From Albibacterium profundi (GTDB lineage Bacteria > Bacteroidota > Bacteroidia > Sphingobacteriales > Sphingobacteriaceae): a stretch of 64,000 nucleotides of DNA. Of this stretch, positions 35,086-44,161 are shown in pieces. Position 1 is the stretch's first letter. The number at the start of each line of letters is the position of its first letter. The translations under genes were made by a program, and so were the position numbers. The notes under the pieces were generated by a model. The model saw only the letters and a program-made list of their open reading frames with translations. It searched no databases and was not told the DNA's origin. Where the stretch lies: the NCBI RefSeq assembly GCF_042159835.1, contig NZ_JBBVGT010000002.1, positions 1,922,001 through 1,986,000 on the forward strand. The letters are read 5' to 3'.

Positions 35086-36842
35086 GTGAAAAGGTAGCCG
35101 GTAAAACATATGACGTTCAACTACTGCGAAGGATTTTGGTCTATATGCGGCCATATCGTGGTATCTTTGTATGGTCTGTCATCTTAACCTTGGTCATGGC
35201 GGCTATCGCGCCATTGCTCCCTGTTTTGGTTGAACATACGCTTGATAATTATATTCTTCAAGCGGATTATCAGGGACTTTCTAAGATGGCATTGCTGATG
35301 CTCGGCTTATTATTATTTCAAACCATTGTTCGTTATTTTCATACATTATTGACCAACACGCTCGGGCAGTCGGTTATCAGAGATCTACGCAGTAATGTAT
35401 TCAAGCATATATTGCAGCTCCGACTAAAATATTTTGACCGTACTCCGCTAGGGCGACTAATCACTAGAACCGTATCGGATCTAGAAACCATTTCTGATAT
35501 ATTTTCACAAGGGCTGATCCAGATTATTGGAGACATCCTTCAATTGGCTGTTATTTTGGGGGTGATGTTTTATACCGATTGGCGGTTAACACTAATTGTC
35601 CTTATTCCCATGCCGGTTATGCTAGTCGCAACCTATTATTTTAAAGAGGCGATGAAAGCATCATTCCAAGATGTACGGACTTGGGTATCGCGCTTAAACA
35701 CATTCTTACAAGAGCATATTTCCGGAGTAGCTATTATTCAATATTTCGGACGCGAAAAACAGGAATTCGATAAATTCATACCTATAAACGCTGAACACCG
35801 AAACGCCCATATACGCGCTAACTGGTACTTTTCTATCTTTTTTCCCGTGATTGAAATTATTATGGCCATTGCGTTGGGGCTATTGGTATGGTATGGAAGT
35901 AAATCCGTATTAAATGAAACAACTTCTCTGGGAGTGGTCGTTGCGTTTATTATGTATATAAATATGATATTTAGGCCGGTTCGGGAGCTAATCGACAAGT
36001 TTAATACCCTGCAAATGGGTATGGTGGGTGCCGAACGTGTATTTTCTGTTCTAGATACAGATGAGAAAACGGAAAATAAGGGAACCCTGCAGCCTAAGAA
36101 TATCGAAGGGAAAATAGAATTCTCTAATGTCTGGTTTGCTTATGATGAAGAGAAGTGGGTGTTGAAAGATATTTCGTTTACATTAGAGCCTGGTCAAACG
36201 CTTGCCTTGGTAGGTGCTACCGGGGCCGGCAAATCTTCTGTTATCAATATCCTAAGTCGTTTTTATGAAATCAACAAAGGTAGTATCAAAGTCGATGGTG
36301 TTGATATTCGTGAGTATGAACTAAACTATCTCCACAAAAGCATTGCTACCGTACATCAAGACGTTTTTCTCTTCTCTGATACGGTCGAAAACAATATCAA
36401 TTTACTTGACCCTTCGATTAGTCGGGAGCAAATTATTGAAGCTGCTGAATCAATTGGTGCGGACAAATTTATCAATAGATTACCCAATGGTTTTGATTAT
36501 CAAGTTCAGGAAAGAGGAGCAACCCTTTCATCAGGACAGTCACAAATGGTCTCATTTATCCGTGCATTGGTTCATCAGCCCAAAATTCTGGTTCTTGATG
36601 AAGCTACGTCTTCGGTTGATACTGAAACTGAAGAGTTAATACAGCAGGCAATTGAGAAACTGATGGAAAATCGCAGTGCTATTGTCATCGCTCACCGCCT
36701 TTCTACTATTCAAAAAGCAGATAAAATAATTGTGTTAGATCAAGGCGAAATCAAAGAAATAGGGAACCATCAAGAATTGCTTAAGAAGGACGGTTATTAT
36801 AAGCGTCTATATGATTTGCAGTTTAATTCTTTAGGAATTTGA
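35082..36842 (+). CDS. ABC exporter, fused permease and ATPase (MsbA/MdlB-like)
   Basis: Half-transporter of 586 residues with six transmembrane helices (about residues 20-310) and a C-terminal ATPase. Walker A is GATGAGKSS, the Q-loop is VHQDVFLFS, the signature is LSSGQ, Walker B is KILVLDEATSS, and the H-loop is IVIAHRLST. It should act as a homodimer or heterodimer, exporting a lipid or drug-like substrate. The coupling domain sequence GATLSSGQSQMVSFIRAL has Met where many relatives have Arg (LSGGQ-QR). The substrate is unknown. Confidence 0.92.
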   Translation: MSEKVAGKTYDVQLLRRILVYMRPYRGIFVWSVILTLVMAAIAPLLPVLVEHTLDNYILQADYQGLSKMALLMLGLLLFQTIVRYFHTLLTNTLGQSVIRDLRSNVFKHILQLRLKYFDRTPLGRLITRTVSDLETISDIFSQGLIQIIGDILQLAVILGVMFYTDWRLTLIVLIPMPVMLVATYYFKEAMKASFQDVRTWVSRLNTFLQEHISGVAIIQYFGREKQEFDKFIPINAEHRNAHIRANWYFSIFFPVIEIIMAIALGLLVWYGSKSVLNETTSLGVVVAFIMYINMIFRPVRELIDKFNTLQMGMVGAERVFSVLDTDEKTENKGTLQPKNIEGKIEFSNVWFAYDEEKWVLKDISFTLEPGQTLALVGATGAGKSSVINILSRFYEINKGSIKVDGVDIREYELNYLHKSIATVHQDVFLFSDTVENNINLLDPSISREQIIEAAESIGADKFINRLPNGFDYQVQERGATLSSGQSQMVSFIRALVHQPKILVLDEATSSVDTETEELIQQAIEKLMENRSAIVIAHRLSTIQKADKIIVLDQGEIKEIGNHQELLKKDGYYKRLYDLQFNSLGI

Positions 36843-36853
36843 TTTAAAATAGT

Positions 36854-36861
36854 TACTTTTG
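36854..36861 (+). promoter_or_regulatory. Promoter -7 element (TActTTTG) for sucD
   Basis: It matches TAnnTTTG, 19 bases before the sucD ATG at 36881. No -33 element was found at suitable spacing. Confidence 0.55.
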
Positions 36862-36880
36862 CTTAACAAAAAATATACCC

Positions 36881-37762
36881 ATGAGTGTACTCGTAAATAA
36901 AGATTCCAAAGTTATCGTTCAAGGATTTACCGGAAACGAAGGGACCTATCACGCATCCCAAATGATTGAATATGGTACCCAAGTAGTCGGAGGTGTTACT
37001 CCAGGAAAAGGTGGACAACAACATTTAGACCGCCCCGTGTTCAATACTGTTCAGGAGGCTGTCGAAGCTACCGGTGCTAATGTGTCTATTATATTCGTTC
37101 CACCAGCATTCGCTGCTGATGCTATAATGGAAGCTGCCGCTGCAGGCATAGGCGTAATAGTATGTATCACCGAAGGAATTCCTACCAAGGATATGATTCA
37201 AGTAAAATCTTATCTAGCTGATAAAGATTCTCGTTTAATCGGACCAAACTGCCCGGGCGTTATTACTGCTGATGAGTCTAAAATCGGTATCATGCCAGGT
37301 TTTATCTTTAAGAAAGGTAAAGTTGGCGTTGTGTCAAAATCCGGTACACTAACTTATGAAGCTGTTGATCAAACTGTTAAAGCGGGTTTAGGAATCAGTA
37401 CAGCTATCGGTATCGGAGGTGATCCAATCATTGGAACCACTACTAAAGAGGCTGTTGAGCTGTTAATGAATGATCCAGAAACCGAAGGTATTATTATGAT
37501 TGGTGAAATTGGAGGTGGAATGGAAGCTGAAGCAGCTCGTTGGGTCAAAGAGCACGGGACTAAGCCAGTTGTTGGTTTTATCGCCGGACAAACAGCTCCT
37601 CCCGGACGCCGAATGGGTCACGCAGGTGCTATTGTTGGTGGTGCTGAAGATACAGCAGCCGCAAAGATGTCGATTATGAAAGAGTGCGGAATCCGTGTAG
37701 TAGAGTCGCCAGCTGAAATCGGCAGAGCGATGGCCGAAGAATTAAATTCAGTGACTATATAG
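36881..37762 (+). CDS. sucD: Succinyl-CoA synthetase (ADP-forming), alpha subunit
   Basis: TCA-cycle enzyme subunit that carries the phosphohistidine and binds CoA, 293 residues. Features are VQGFTGNEGTYHASQMIEYG, GGVTPGKGGQQHLDRPVF, the CoA-binding IGPNCPGVI, and the phosphorylated His in GRRMGHAGAIVGG. The beta subunit gene (sucC) is not next to it, which is common in Bacteroidota. A strong terminator follows. Confidence 0.97.
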   Translation: MSVLVNKDSKVIVQGFTGNEGTYHASQMIEYGTQVVGGVTPGKGGQQHLDRPVFNTVQEAVEATGANVSIIFVPPAFAADAIMEAAAAGIGVIVCITEGIPTKDMIQVKSYLADKDSRLIGPNCPGVITADESKIGIMPGFIFKKGKVGVVSKSGTLTYEAVDQTVKAGLGISTAIGIGGDPIIGTTTKEAVELLMNDPETEGIIMIGEIGGGMEAEAARWVKEHGTKPVVGFIAGQTAPPGRRMGHAGAIVGGAEDTAAAKMSIMKECGIRVVESPAEIGRAMAEELNSVTI

Positions 37763-37812
37763 AAACAGAGAACTAAATCTCTAGCAACATATTTTGTTAA
37801 AGATTGTTAATT

Positions 37813-37845
37813 AAAAGCCTGACATTTCGAATGTCAGGCTTTTTT
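37813..37845 (+). terminator. Intrinsic terminator after sucD, 14-bp stem
   Basis: Arms 37813-37826 and 37830-37843 are perfectly paired, with a 3-base loop and a following T-run. Confidence 0.9.
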
Positions 37846-37883
37846 CGTAACTTGTATCATGTCGGATTAGTTCTACATAATGA

Positions 37884-38426
37884 ATGTCAGTTAAGATGAA
37901 GAGATTCGGTTTGTTTATTTCCAATGCAGTGTGCGTGATACTATTGTTCATTACGGCATGTGGTTATACAAACGCGAAAAATACAGAAAGTCACGAGGCT
38001 GGGTCGGAAAGGGCTGAACGATTAATAAGAACACATCAGGAGGTACAACAAATGGATACAGCAAAATATAATAAACTCACACCCGAAGAAGAATTCGTTA
38101 TTTTACGAAAAGGAACAGAACGACCATATACTGGTGAACTGTTGAATAATAAAGAAAAAGGAACCTACGTTTGTAAGCAATGTGATGCTCCAATTTATCG
38201 ATCTGAGGATAAATTTGAAAGCCATTGCGGTTGGCCGAGTTTCGACGATGAAATAGATGGAGCAGTTAAGCGGATCCCCGATCCTGATGGTATGCGTACC
38301 GAAATCATCTGTGCTAACTGTGGCGGACATCTTGGTCATGTCTTTTTAGGTGAGCGATTTACGGATAAAAATACCCGCCATTGCGTTAATTCTATCTCAA
38401 TGAAGTTCGTTCCCGAAGAAAAGTAA
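37884..38426 (+). CDS. msrB: Peptide-methionine (R)-S-oxide reductase, predicted lipoprotein
   Basis: Repairs oxidised methionine-R-sulfoxide in proteins. The SelR domain has the zinc cysteines CKQC and CANC, the conserved SHCGWPSFD, and the catalytic Cys in TRHCVNSISM. The N-terminus is a lipoprotein-like signal with ITAC, so the enzyme should act in the envelope. Two starts are possible, ATG 37884 and ATG 37896 (MKRFGLF), and I kept the longer. Length 180 or 176 residues. Confidence 0.92.
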   Translation: MSVKMKRFGLFISNAVCVILLFITACGYTNAKNTESHEAGSERAERLIRTHQEVQQMDTAKYNKLTPEEEFVILRKGTERPYTGELLNNKEKGTYVCKQCDAPIYRSEDKFESHCGWPSFDDEIDGAVKRIPDPDGMRTEIICANCGGHLGHVFLGERFTDKNTRHCVNSISMKFVPEEK

Positions 38427-38467
38427 AAGACTCGATACCTAGTCGATTTTTCGAAAAATAATTGATT

Positions 38468-38503
38468 AATTCCGTATTTTTAAAACTTTTAAAATACGGA
38501 ATT
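38468..38503 (+). terminator. Terminator-like hairpin after msrB
   Basis: Perfect 13-base arms (38468-38480 and 38491-38503), a 10-base A/T-rich loop and TTTT after the stem. It lies between msrB and the GH92 gene, about 40 bases before the GH92 start. Confidence 0.7.
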
Positions 38504-38535
38504 TTACTTTTAACCGTTTTTTTATTACCACCATT

Positions 38536-38540
38536 AAGGA
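38536..38540 (+). promoter_or_regulatory. Shine-Dalgarno AAGGA before the GH92 TTG start
   Basis: AAGGA lies 6 bases before the TTG at 38547. It supports TTG as the true start, since no in-frame ATG exists that would keep the signal peptide. Confidence 0.6.
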
Positions 38541-38546
38541 ATAAGT

Positions 38547-40910
38547 TTGAAAAAATCAGCTCTTTATATACTCTTCAGTATCTTTTTTTTTGCTAGTAAT
38601 AGCTTTGGTCAAAGCAAGTTAACATCGTTTGTAGATCCATTCATTGGCACTGGCGGTCATGGGCATACCTTTCCCGGTGCGGTAGTACCTTTTGGTATGG
38701 TACAGTTAAGTCCGGACAATGGCAAAGGAGGTTGGGATTGGACTAGCGGATACCATTACAGTGATAACCATATTGCAGGCTTTAGTCACATGCACCTGAG
38801 TGGAACGGGTATCGGTGATTGGCTTGACATCTCTGTCATGCCCTTATTGAAGCCTCTGCAAGGCCAGGACACGGTTCTTGTACCGGCTACTTTCTCTCAT
38901 CGCAATGAAAAAGCATCGCCAGGTTATTATTCAGTCCGCTTGGATAATGGGATACTTGTCGAATTAACAGCTTCAGAACGTGTTGGTTATCATCGTTATA
39001 CTTTTCCTGATAATTCTGAACCCACCATTCGTTTTGATATGGGTTTCCACCAAAACTGGGATACGCCTGTAGAGACATTTATTAAAAAACTGAACGACTC
39101 AACCTTGGTGGGTTATCGATATTCCACTGGTTGGGCTTCTCAACAACGTGTCTATTTTGCTGCAAGAACATCTGAGCCCGTGCTGTCCTTTCATCTAAAA
39201 GGCGAATTTGACATTGAAGTAGGAGAGATACCAGTTGGTTTGACCTCAGATGAAAAAGGCAAAGGCGTATCATCACAGCTTATTTTTCGAGCTAGTAGTA
39301 TCCCAAAGACGGTTGAGATGAAAGTCGCCTTGTCTATGACCAGCACTGAAAAAGCATTATTAGCATTAGATGAGATCGGACATTGGAATTTTAATGAGGC
39401 AAAAGCATCTGCCGATGAAAAATGGGAGAAAGAATTAGAGAAGATTGAGATCCGAACGGCTGATCAAGAACTTAAGCGTATTTTTTATACAGCTTTATAT
39501 CATACTGCTATTGCGCCGACAACCTACTCCGATGCAGACGGTGAATATAAAAACGCAAATAACGAAGTTCATCGGATGCCCGATGCAGCCACACGTTATA
39601 CCTTATTTTCTTTATGGGATACATTCCGAGCGCTAAATCCGCTTTTTACCTTAACACAATCGGAAAGATATACAGATATGCTAAACAGCATGTTGGCATT
39701 TCATGATGAAAATGGACTTTTGCCTGTATGGGATTTAAGTACGGCTGAAACCAATACCATGACAGGCTATCATGCAGTACCTGTATTAGCTGATGCTATT
39801 TTAAAAGATTGGCCGGGTCTTGATGCTGAGCGCGCCTACCAAGCGATGAAAAACAGTGCCAATCAAAGTACGAGAAGCGTTCCCGATTATATTGAATATG
39901 GTTATGTACCCCAAGACAAAAGCGGCCATAGTGCTACCATGACGTTGGAGTATGCTTATGACGATTGGGCAATTGCCGCCGTTGCCAAAAAAATGGGAAA
40001 GACAAAAGATTATCAGCAATTCTCCGAAAGAGCGCTGGCTTACCAACGAATCTTTGATGAAAATACAGGCTTCATGCGCGCTAAAAACAGTGATGGATCT
40101 TGGGCACTACCCTTTGATCCCTATTATTCAGAACATGATGTGAAAAAGGCGCATTACATGGAAGGGAACGCATGGCAGCATTCGTTCTTCGTTCCTCATG
40201 ACGTGTTAGGTTTAAAGGAATTATATGGAGGCGAGGGGCTCGAGGCTAAGTTAGATTCGCTCTTTACGATCAGTTCAAAAGTCACTGGAGAAAATGCGTC
40301 GCCGGATATTAGTGGTTTTATTGGGCAGTATGCTCATGGTAATGAACCCAGTCATCACATTGCTTATATGTATACATTTATTGGGAAGCCATGGAAAACA
40401 CAATCACTTGTCAGACAGATCGTCGACTCGATGTATTTGGATCAGCCTGATGGCTATGCAGGAAATGAAGATGCTGGACAAATGAGCGCTTGGGCGGTCT
40501 GGAACATCGCCGGTCTATATCCAGCCAATCCAGTAGGTGGAGAATATGTTATCGGTAGCCCGATGGTTGATGGAGTTACTTTCCGACTTGCTAATGATAA
40601 GACGTTAGAGATTAGGGTATTGAATAATAGTCCTGCCAACAAATATGTACAATCCGTTCAATTTAATGGGAAGGCGCATAACAAAAGTTATTTTATGCAC
40701 AAAAACCTCATCAAGGGTGGAGAAATTATCTTTACCATGGGGCCGGAACCTAATGAAAATTGGGGCACGGATAAATCGTGGTGGCCTGCTTCTTTCGTAA
40801 ACACCTATCAGGCAGTCGACGATGGCGACGAAGTGGAAGAAAAACAAGAGAAGAAAGAGGGAGGCTTCTTTAAGTCTATTAGTGAATTCTTCAATAATCT
40901 GTTTAAGTAA
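38547..40910 (+). CDS. GH92 family alpha-mannosidase-type glycoside hydrolase
   Basis: Exported calcium-dependent exo-alpha-mannosidase of family GH92, likely acting on N-glycans or yeast mannan. The start is TTG: it begins a perfect signal peptide (KKSALYILFSIFFFA, cleaved near SFGQ), with an SD 6 bases before. N-terminal signature is FVDPFIGTGGHGHTFPGA and SPDNGKGGWDWTSGYHY, and the catalytic part has the GH92 motifs NEPSHH and YMYTFIGKPWKTQ. After the usual C-terminus there is an odd tail with EVEEKQEKKEGG and a hydrophobic helix-like SEFFNNLF. Product 787 residues. The rlpA start codon directly abuts its stop. Confidence 0.93.
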   Translation: MKKSALYILFSIFFFASNSFGQSKLTSFVDPFIGTGGHGHTFPGAVVPFGMVQLSPDNGKGGWDWTSGYHYSDNHIAGFSHMHLSGTGIGDWLDISVMPLLKPLQGQDTVLVPATFSHRNEKASPGYYSVRLDNGILVELTASERVGYHRYTFPDNSEPTIRFDMGFHQNWDTPVETFIKKLNDSTLVGYRYSTGWASQQRVYFAARTSEPVLSFHLKGEFDIEVGEIPVGLTSDEKGKGVSSQLIFRASSIPKTVEMKVALSMTSTEKALLALDEIGHWNFNEAKASADEKWEKELEKIEIRTADQELKRIFYTALYHTAIAPTTYSDADGEYKNANNEVHRMPDAATRYTLFSLWDTFRALNPLFTLTQSERYTDMLNSMLAFHDENGLLPVWDLSTAETNTMTGYHAVPVLADAILKDWPGLDAERAYQAMKNSANQSTRSVPDYIEYGYVPQDKSGHSATMTLEYAYDDWAIAAVAKKMGKTKDYQQFSERALAYQRIFDENTGFMRAKNSDGSWALPFDPYYSEHDVKKAHYMEGNAWQHSFFVPHDVLGLKELYGGEGLEAKLDSLFTISSKVTGENASPDISGFIGQYAHGNEPSHHIAYMYTFIGKPWKTQSLVRQIVDSMYLDQPDGYAGNEDAGQMSAWAVWNIAGLYPANPVGGEYVIGSPMVDGVTFRLANDKTLEIRVLNNSPANKYVQSVQFNGKAHNKSYFMHKNLIKGGEIIFTMGPEPNENWGTDKSWWPASFVNTYQAVDDGDEVEEKQEKKEGGFFKSISEFFNNLFK

Positions 40911-41291
40911 ATGACGACAGTATCAAGATGGTTCCTGTTGCTTCTAGTTGTCACGATGGTTGCCTCCTGTGCACCAAAAATTACACAGCTTGGCAAAGCA
41001 TCTTACTATGCGGACAAATTTAAGAATCGACCTACAGCCAGTGGTGAACGCTATAAGCCAGGCCGACTAACGGCTGCGCATCGAACCCTTCCATTCGGTA
41101 CAAAGGTGACTGTTATTAACCGTCGAAATGGTCAGCGAGTCAAAGTTGTGATTAACGACCGTGGTCCCTTCATCTCGGGACGTGTGATTGACGTGTCCAA
41201 AAAAGCTGCAAGACGATTGGGAATGATTCGGACGGGTGTTGTCGATGTTCAGATCAAATACAAGCGACCCAAATCCTCTAGTCGAAGGTGA
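40911..41291 (+). CDS. rlpA: RlpA-like septal lytic transglycosylase, lipoprotein
   Basis: Small lipoprotein (126 residues) with lipobox VASC and one double-psi beta-barrel domain as in RlpA, which cleaves naked peptidoglycan glycan strands at the septum. The key residues of the active RlpA type are visible: Glu in TASGERYKPG, His in TAAHRTLPFGT, and Asp in VVINDRGPF. There is no SPOR domain, so it is the short form. It starts at the base after the GH92 stop and its 3' end overlaps the convergent HsdR_N-like gene by 14 bases. Confidence 0.9.
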   Translation: MTTVSRWFLLLLVVTMVASCAPKITQLGKASYYADKFKNRPTASGERYKPGRLTAAHRTLPFGTKVTVINRRNGQRVKVVINDRGPFISGRVIDVSKKAARRLGMIRTGVVDVQIKYKRPKSSSRR

Positions 41292-41736
41292 ACATAGGCA
41301 ACTCTTCCAGATAATGGTACGTTTGCTGCTCAAAATCGATGCGACAGTAATAATGTTGCAATCCATTGCTTACGACTAATAGTGGGACCCGGTGAATAAA
41401 ATTGTAACGCGCTATCTGATCAAAAACTTTCTGTGTGATCTTTACCGATGGAGCTTTAAACTCAGCAATTAAAACCTTTTCGCCAGCTGGATTATATACC
41501 AATAAGTCCGTTCGTTTTTGTAGCTGGTTTAGCTTTAATCCGCCTTCACATTGAATCAAGGTCTTCGGGTAATGTTTTTGATTTACAAGGTATTGAATCC
41601 AGTGTTGCCTCACCCATTCCTCGGGGGTAACTAAGAGATATCTCTTCCTCAATTCGTCAAAAATGAAGATTTTATCGTCTTCTCTTTTTAGTTGAAAAGG
41701 ATAGGGAGGGAGATTTAGGGAGATTCCTTTAAACAT
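41278..41736 (-). CDS. Stand-alone HsdR N-terminal-domain protein (PD-(D/E)XK nuclease-like)
   Basis: A 152-residue protein matching the N-terminal nuclease domain of type I restriction HsdR, but with no helicase domain and no HsdM/HsdS nearby. The nuclease-type motif is visible: Asp in QKRTDLLVY, then Glu-x-Lys in LIAEFKAP, followed by the helix with QIARYNFI. Bacteroidota commonly carry this small form next to holA, divergently, as here, suggesting a DNA-metabolism role rather than restriction. The activity has not been shown, to my knowledge. Confidence 0.8.
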   Translation of the reverse strand: MFKGISLNLPPYPFQLKREDDKIFIFDELRKRYLLVTPEEWVRQHWIQYLVNQKHYPKTLIQCEGGLKLNQLQKRTDLLVYNPAGEKVLIAEFKAPSVKITQKVFDQIARYNFIHRVPLLVVSNGLQHYYCRIDFEQQTYHYLEELPMFTFD

Positions 41737-41750
41737 CTACCAAAATTACT

Positions 41751-41758
41751 TATTTTTG
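41751..41758 (+). promoter_or_regulatory. Promoter -7 element (TAttTTTG) for holA
   Basis: It matches TAnnTTTG, 41 bases before the holA ATG, in the divergent gap with the HsdR_N-like gene. No -33 element is clear. Confidence 0.5.
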
Positions 41759-41799
41759 GCTGATTCCAAAAGCTTTCCATCAAGGTAACAAACCACAGA

Positions 41800-42813
41800 A
41801 TGACGTTTCAAAATATAATCGCAGATCTTAAGGCTAGAAAGTACGCACCCTTCTATTTATTGCACGGAGAAGAGTCATTTTATATCGATCAAGTTACTGA
41901 TTACATTGAAGAAAATGTCCTTAGTGAAGCAGAGCGTGGTTTTAATCAGACGGTTTTATATGGAAAAGAAACCGACTTTATAACCATTGTTAATGCGGCG
42001 AAACGATACCCTATGATGGCCGAATACCAAGTGATTCTAATCAAGGAAGCACAATCGCTTGAATGGAACAAAGATGCAGCAGTCTCCGTCTTGCATGGTT
42101 ACCTTGAAAACCCGTTAAATAGTACCATTATTGTATTCGACTTTAAGCATGGAAAATTCGACAAGCGAAAGAAAGTTTATAAGTTATTTCAGAACAAAGG
42201 AGTCGTCCTAGAGTCGAATAAGCTCTACGATAATCAAATTGCCGGGTGGATTACTGATTACTGCAAGAAGGCAGGATATAAGATGCAATCGCAGGCTGCT
42301 GCCTTAATGGCCGAGTATCTAGGTTCAAATCTGTCCAAAGTTGTAAATGAAATAGAGAAAATATTTCTCAATACGCCGAAAGGCAAAGAAATTGGTGTCG
42401 ATGATATCCAAAAGAATATCGGTATCTCAAAAGACTTCAACGTTTTTGAACTAAATAAAGCCCTAGCCTATAAAAATGTTTTTAAGGCCAACCAGATAAT
42501 CGACTATTTTATTGCCAATCCACGATCGAATCCAGCGCCTTTAGTTTTCGGTGCATTAGCTACATATTTTACCAAAATATTAAAATATCATTACACCGAG
42601 GATAAAAGTAAAAATGGCTTAACCAAATCCATCGGTGTTGGTTATAATTTCGTGGACGAATATATCACTGCAGGCCGAAACTATGGGAAATGGAAGGTTT
42701 TTCAGATCATCAATCTGCTTCGGGAGTACGATATGAAGTCTAAAGGTGTTGACAATCCGAATAACTCCATGGGTCCACTTTTACGTGAGCTAGTCTACAA
42801 GATATTACATTAG
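41800..42813 (+). CDS. holA: DNA polymerase III subunit delta
   Basis: Clamp-loader wrench subunit that opens the sliding clamp, 337 residues. The N-terminus FQNIIADLKARKYAPFYLLHGEE with YFID-like YIDQVTDYI is typical. The middle has EYQVILIKEAQSLEW, a degenerate P-loop region as in all delta subunits, and the C-terminal collar has GISKDFNVFELNKALA. Its stop overlaps that of the convergent VCBS gene by 4 bases. Confidence 0.92.
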   Translation: MTFQNIIADLKARKYAPFYLLHGEESFYIDQVTDYIEENVLSEAERGFNQTVLYGKETDFITIVNAAKRYPMMAEYQVILIKEAQSLEWNKDAAVSVLHGYLENPLNSTIIVFDFKHGKFDKRKKVYKLFQNKGVVLESNKLYDNQIAGWITDYCKKAGYKMQSQAAALMAEYLGSNLSKVVNEIEKIFLNTPKGKEIGVDDIQKNIGISKDFNVFELNKALAYKNVFKANQIIDYFIANPRSNPAPLVFGALATYFTKILKYHYTEDKSKNGLTKSIGVGYNFVDEYITAGRNYGKWKVFQIINLLREYDMKSKGVDNPNNSMGPLLRELVYKILH

Positions 42814-44087
42814 AAATTCTTGTTCTGACTGCTGGCGTCTGAGCTTTGACTTCCCAGTAATAAGTAAGACTGGCTTCTCCAGCCACCAGTTACCACATCG
42901 TCTATGCCATCGCTATTCACATCACCGACGGTCATATCCCAGCCTCGAGCAACAACCGAATTTGGAACGGCTTGTTCCGTAATATCCGTGAAGTTACCCG
43001 AACCGTCGTTTTCATAAGCCCGAAGTTGGTCAGGGTTAAATCCCGGTATTTCAACAGTACCAACTAACAGGTCTAGATCGCCGTCACCATCGAAGTCGAT
43101 AAACTGGCTAGCGTAGGATGAAAATTTATTTTTCGGCATCCTTCTATCTGTTTCATCTACAAAGTTTGCATTCCCATCATTGATAAGGATGCGTAGCTGT
43201 GGATCCTTATCCCAATCGCCACCATTACTTGTCAAGTTAGAAAACACCGCATCCAAATCCTGGTCTCCGTCTACATCGGCTAACAGCACCATTCGGGTTT
43301 CCAAAGGCACCAGCAGCTCGAAGCCATCCGTCTTTTCCGTAAAGACCCCTTGACCGTCGTTGATAAGTAGTCGGTTGGGTGGCACTTCATTGCCAATCAT
43401 CATATCTAAATCGCCATCGCCATCTAAATCAGCTAGTGCAATAGATTGTGTTTTGTCATTTACCTGCGGAAGATGCGTTTTCGTCGCATCCACAAAGTTG
43501 CCTGGATTCTCAGGATCATTCATCCATAGGAAGTTCTGTCCCGCTTCTCCGGAGTTACCAATCACAATATCAACCAAGCCATCTCCGTTTACATCTCCTA
43601 CTTCTAATCCATTTCCTTCGCTCTTTCCCAGCAGGCGATCATGAGCTGGCGTGAAAGTCCCATCGCCGTTGCCTAAATAGAATTCATGATTTTGATCATC
43701 TTCCGCCACAAAGATTAGATCAATGCTCCCGTCATTATTAAAATCGGCAGCGCGTACATGCTCTGTGTCATGTTTAACATCGCTAAAGATCCCTTTTTCC
43801 CATGTGAACTTTCCATTTCCATCATTTAGGTAAAGGCGGTTAACACCAGCTTCCACGCCACAAACAACATCCAAGTCGCCATCACCATCCACGTCGACTA
43901 ACAAGGGATTTAAAATATGCAATTCCGGAGCTATCGGGAATTGACTTTCGGTAACATCCGTAAAGACTAAACTGTCGTTTACTCCTCTGTTGTCCATCTC
44001 GGTTCTCGTTGAACTCGACGACGTGCTGCACGCTAAAAGGAAGCAAGAGAAGCTTAACATATTGAGGTTTAGGAGAAAAGTTTTCAT
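42810..44087 (-). CDS. VCBS/FG-GAP repeat lipoprotein (seven-bladed propeller)
   Basis: Surface or periplasmic lipoprotein of about 425 residues. The frame is open to 44114, but the ATG at 44087 gives a standard signal (MKTFLLNLNM, lipobox LLAC). I count seven calcium-loop motifs of the form DxDxDG or DxNxDG (DVDGDGDLDVV, DFNNDGSIDLI, DVNGDGLVDIV, DLDGDGDLDMM, DVDGDQDLDAV, DFDGDGDLDLL, DVNSDGIDDVV), each in an FG-GAP blade, so a complete integrin-like propeller is expected. It probably binds a ligand or partner outside the cell. The neighbours give no clue to the ligand. Confidence 0.88.
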   Translation of the reverse strand: MKTFLLNLNMLSFSCFLLACSTSSSSTRTEMDNRGVNDSLVFTDVTESQFPIAPELHILNPLLVDVDGDGDLDVVCGVEAGVNRLYLNDGNGKFTWEKGIFSDVKHDTEHVRAADFNNDGSIDLIFVAEDDQNHEFYLGNGDGTFTPAHDRLLGKSEGNGLEVGDVNGDGLVDIVIGNSGEAGQNFLWMNDPENPGNFVDATKTHLPQVNDKTQSIALADLDGDGDLDMMIGNEVPPNRLLINDGQGVFTEKTDGFELLVPLETRMVLLADVDGDQDLDAVFSNLTSNGGDWDKDPQLRILINDGNANFVDETDRRMPKNKFSSYASQFIDFDGDGDLDLLVGTVEIPGFNPDQLRAYENDGSGNFTDITEQAVPNSVVARGWDMTVGDVNSDGIDDVVTGGWRSQSYLLLGSQSSDASSQNKNF

Positions 44088-44161
44088 AATCAAGAGACTT
44101 TGGTTGGAATACATAACATTTAAGCCTGTTTTTTGTTTACTAAAAAACGTAAACCTTTTTT

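Noticed and set aside
41278..41736. A type I restriction system
   Set aside because: Only an N-terminal nuclease-like domain is present; no HsdM, HsdS or helicase part is nearby.
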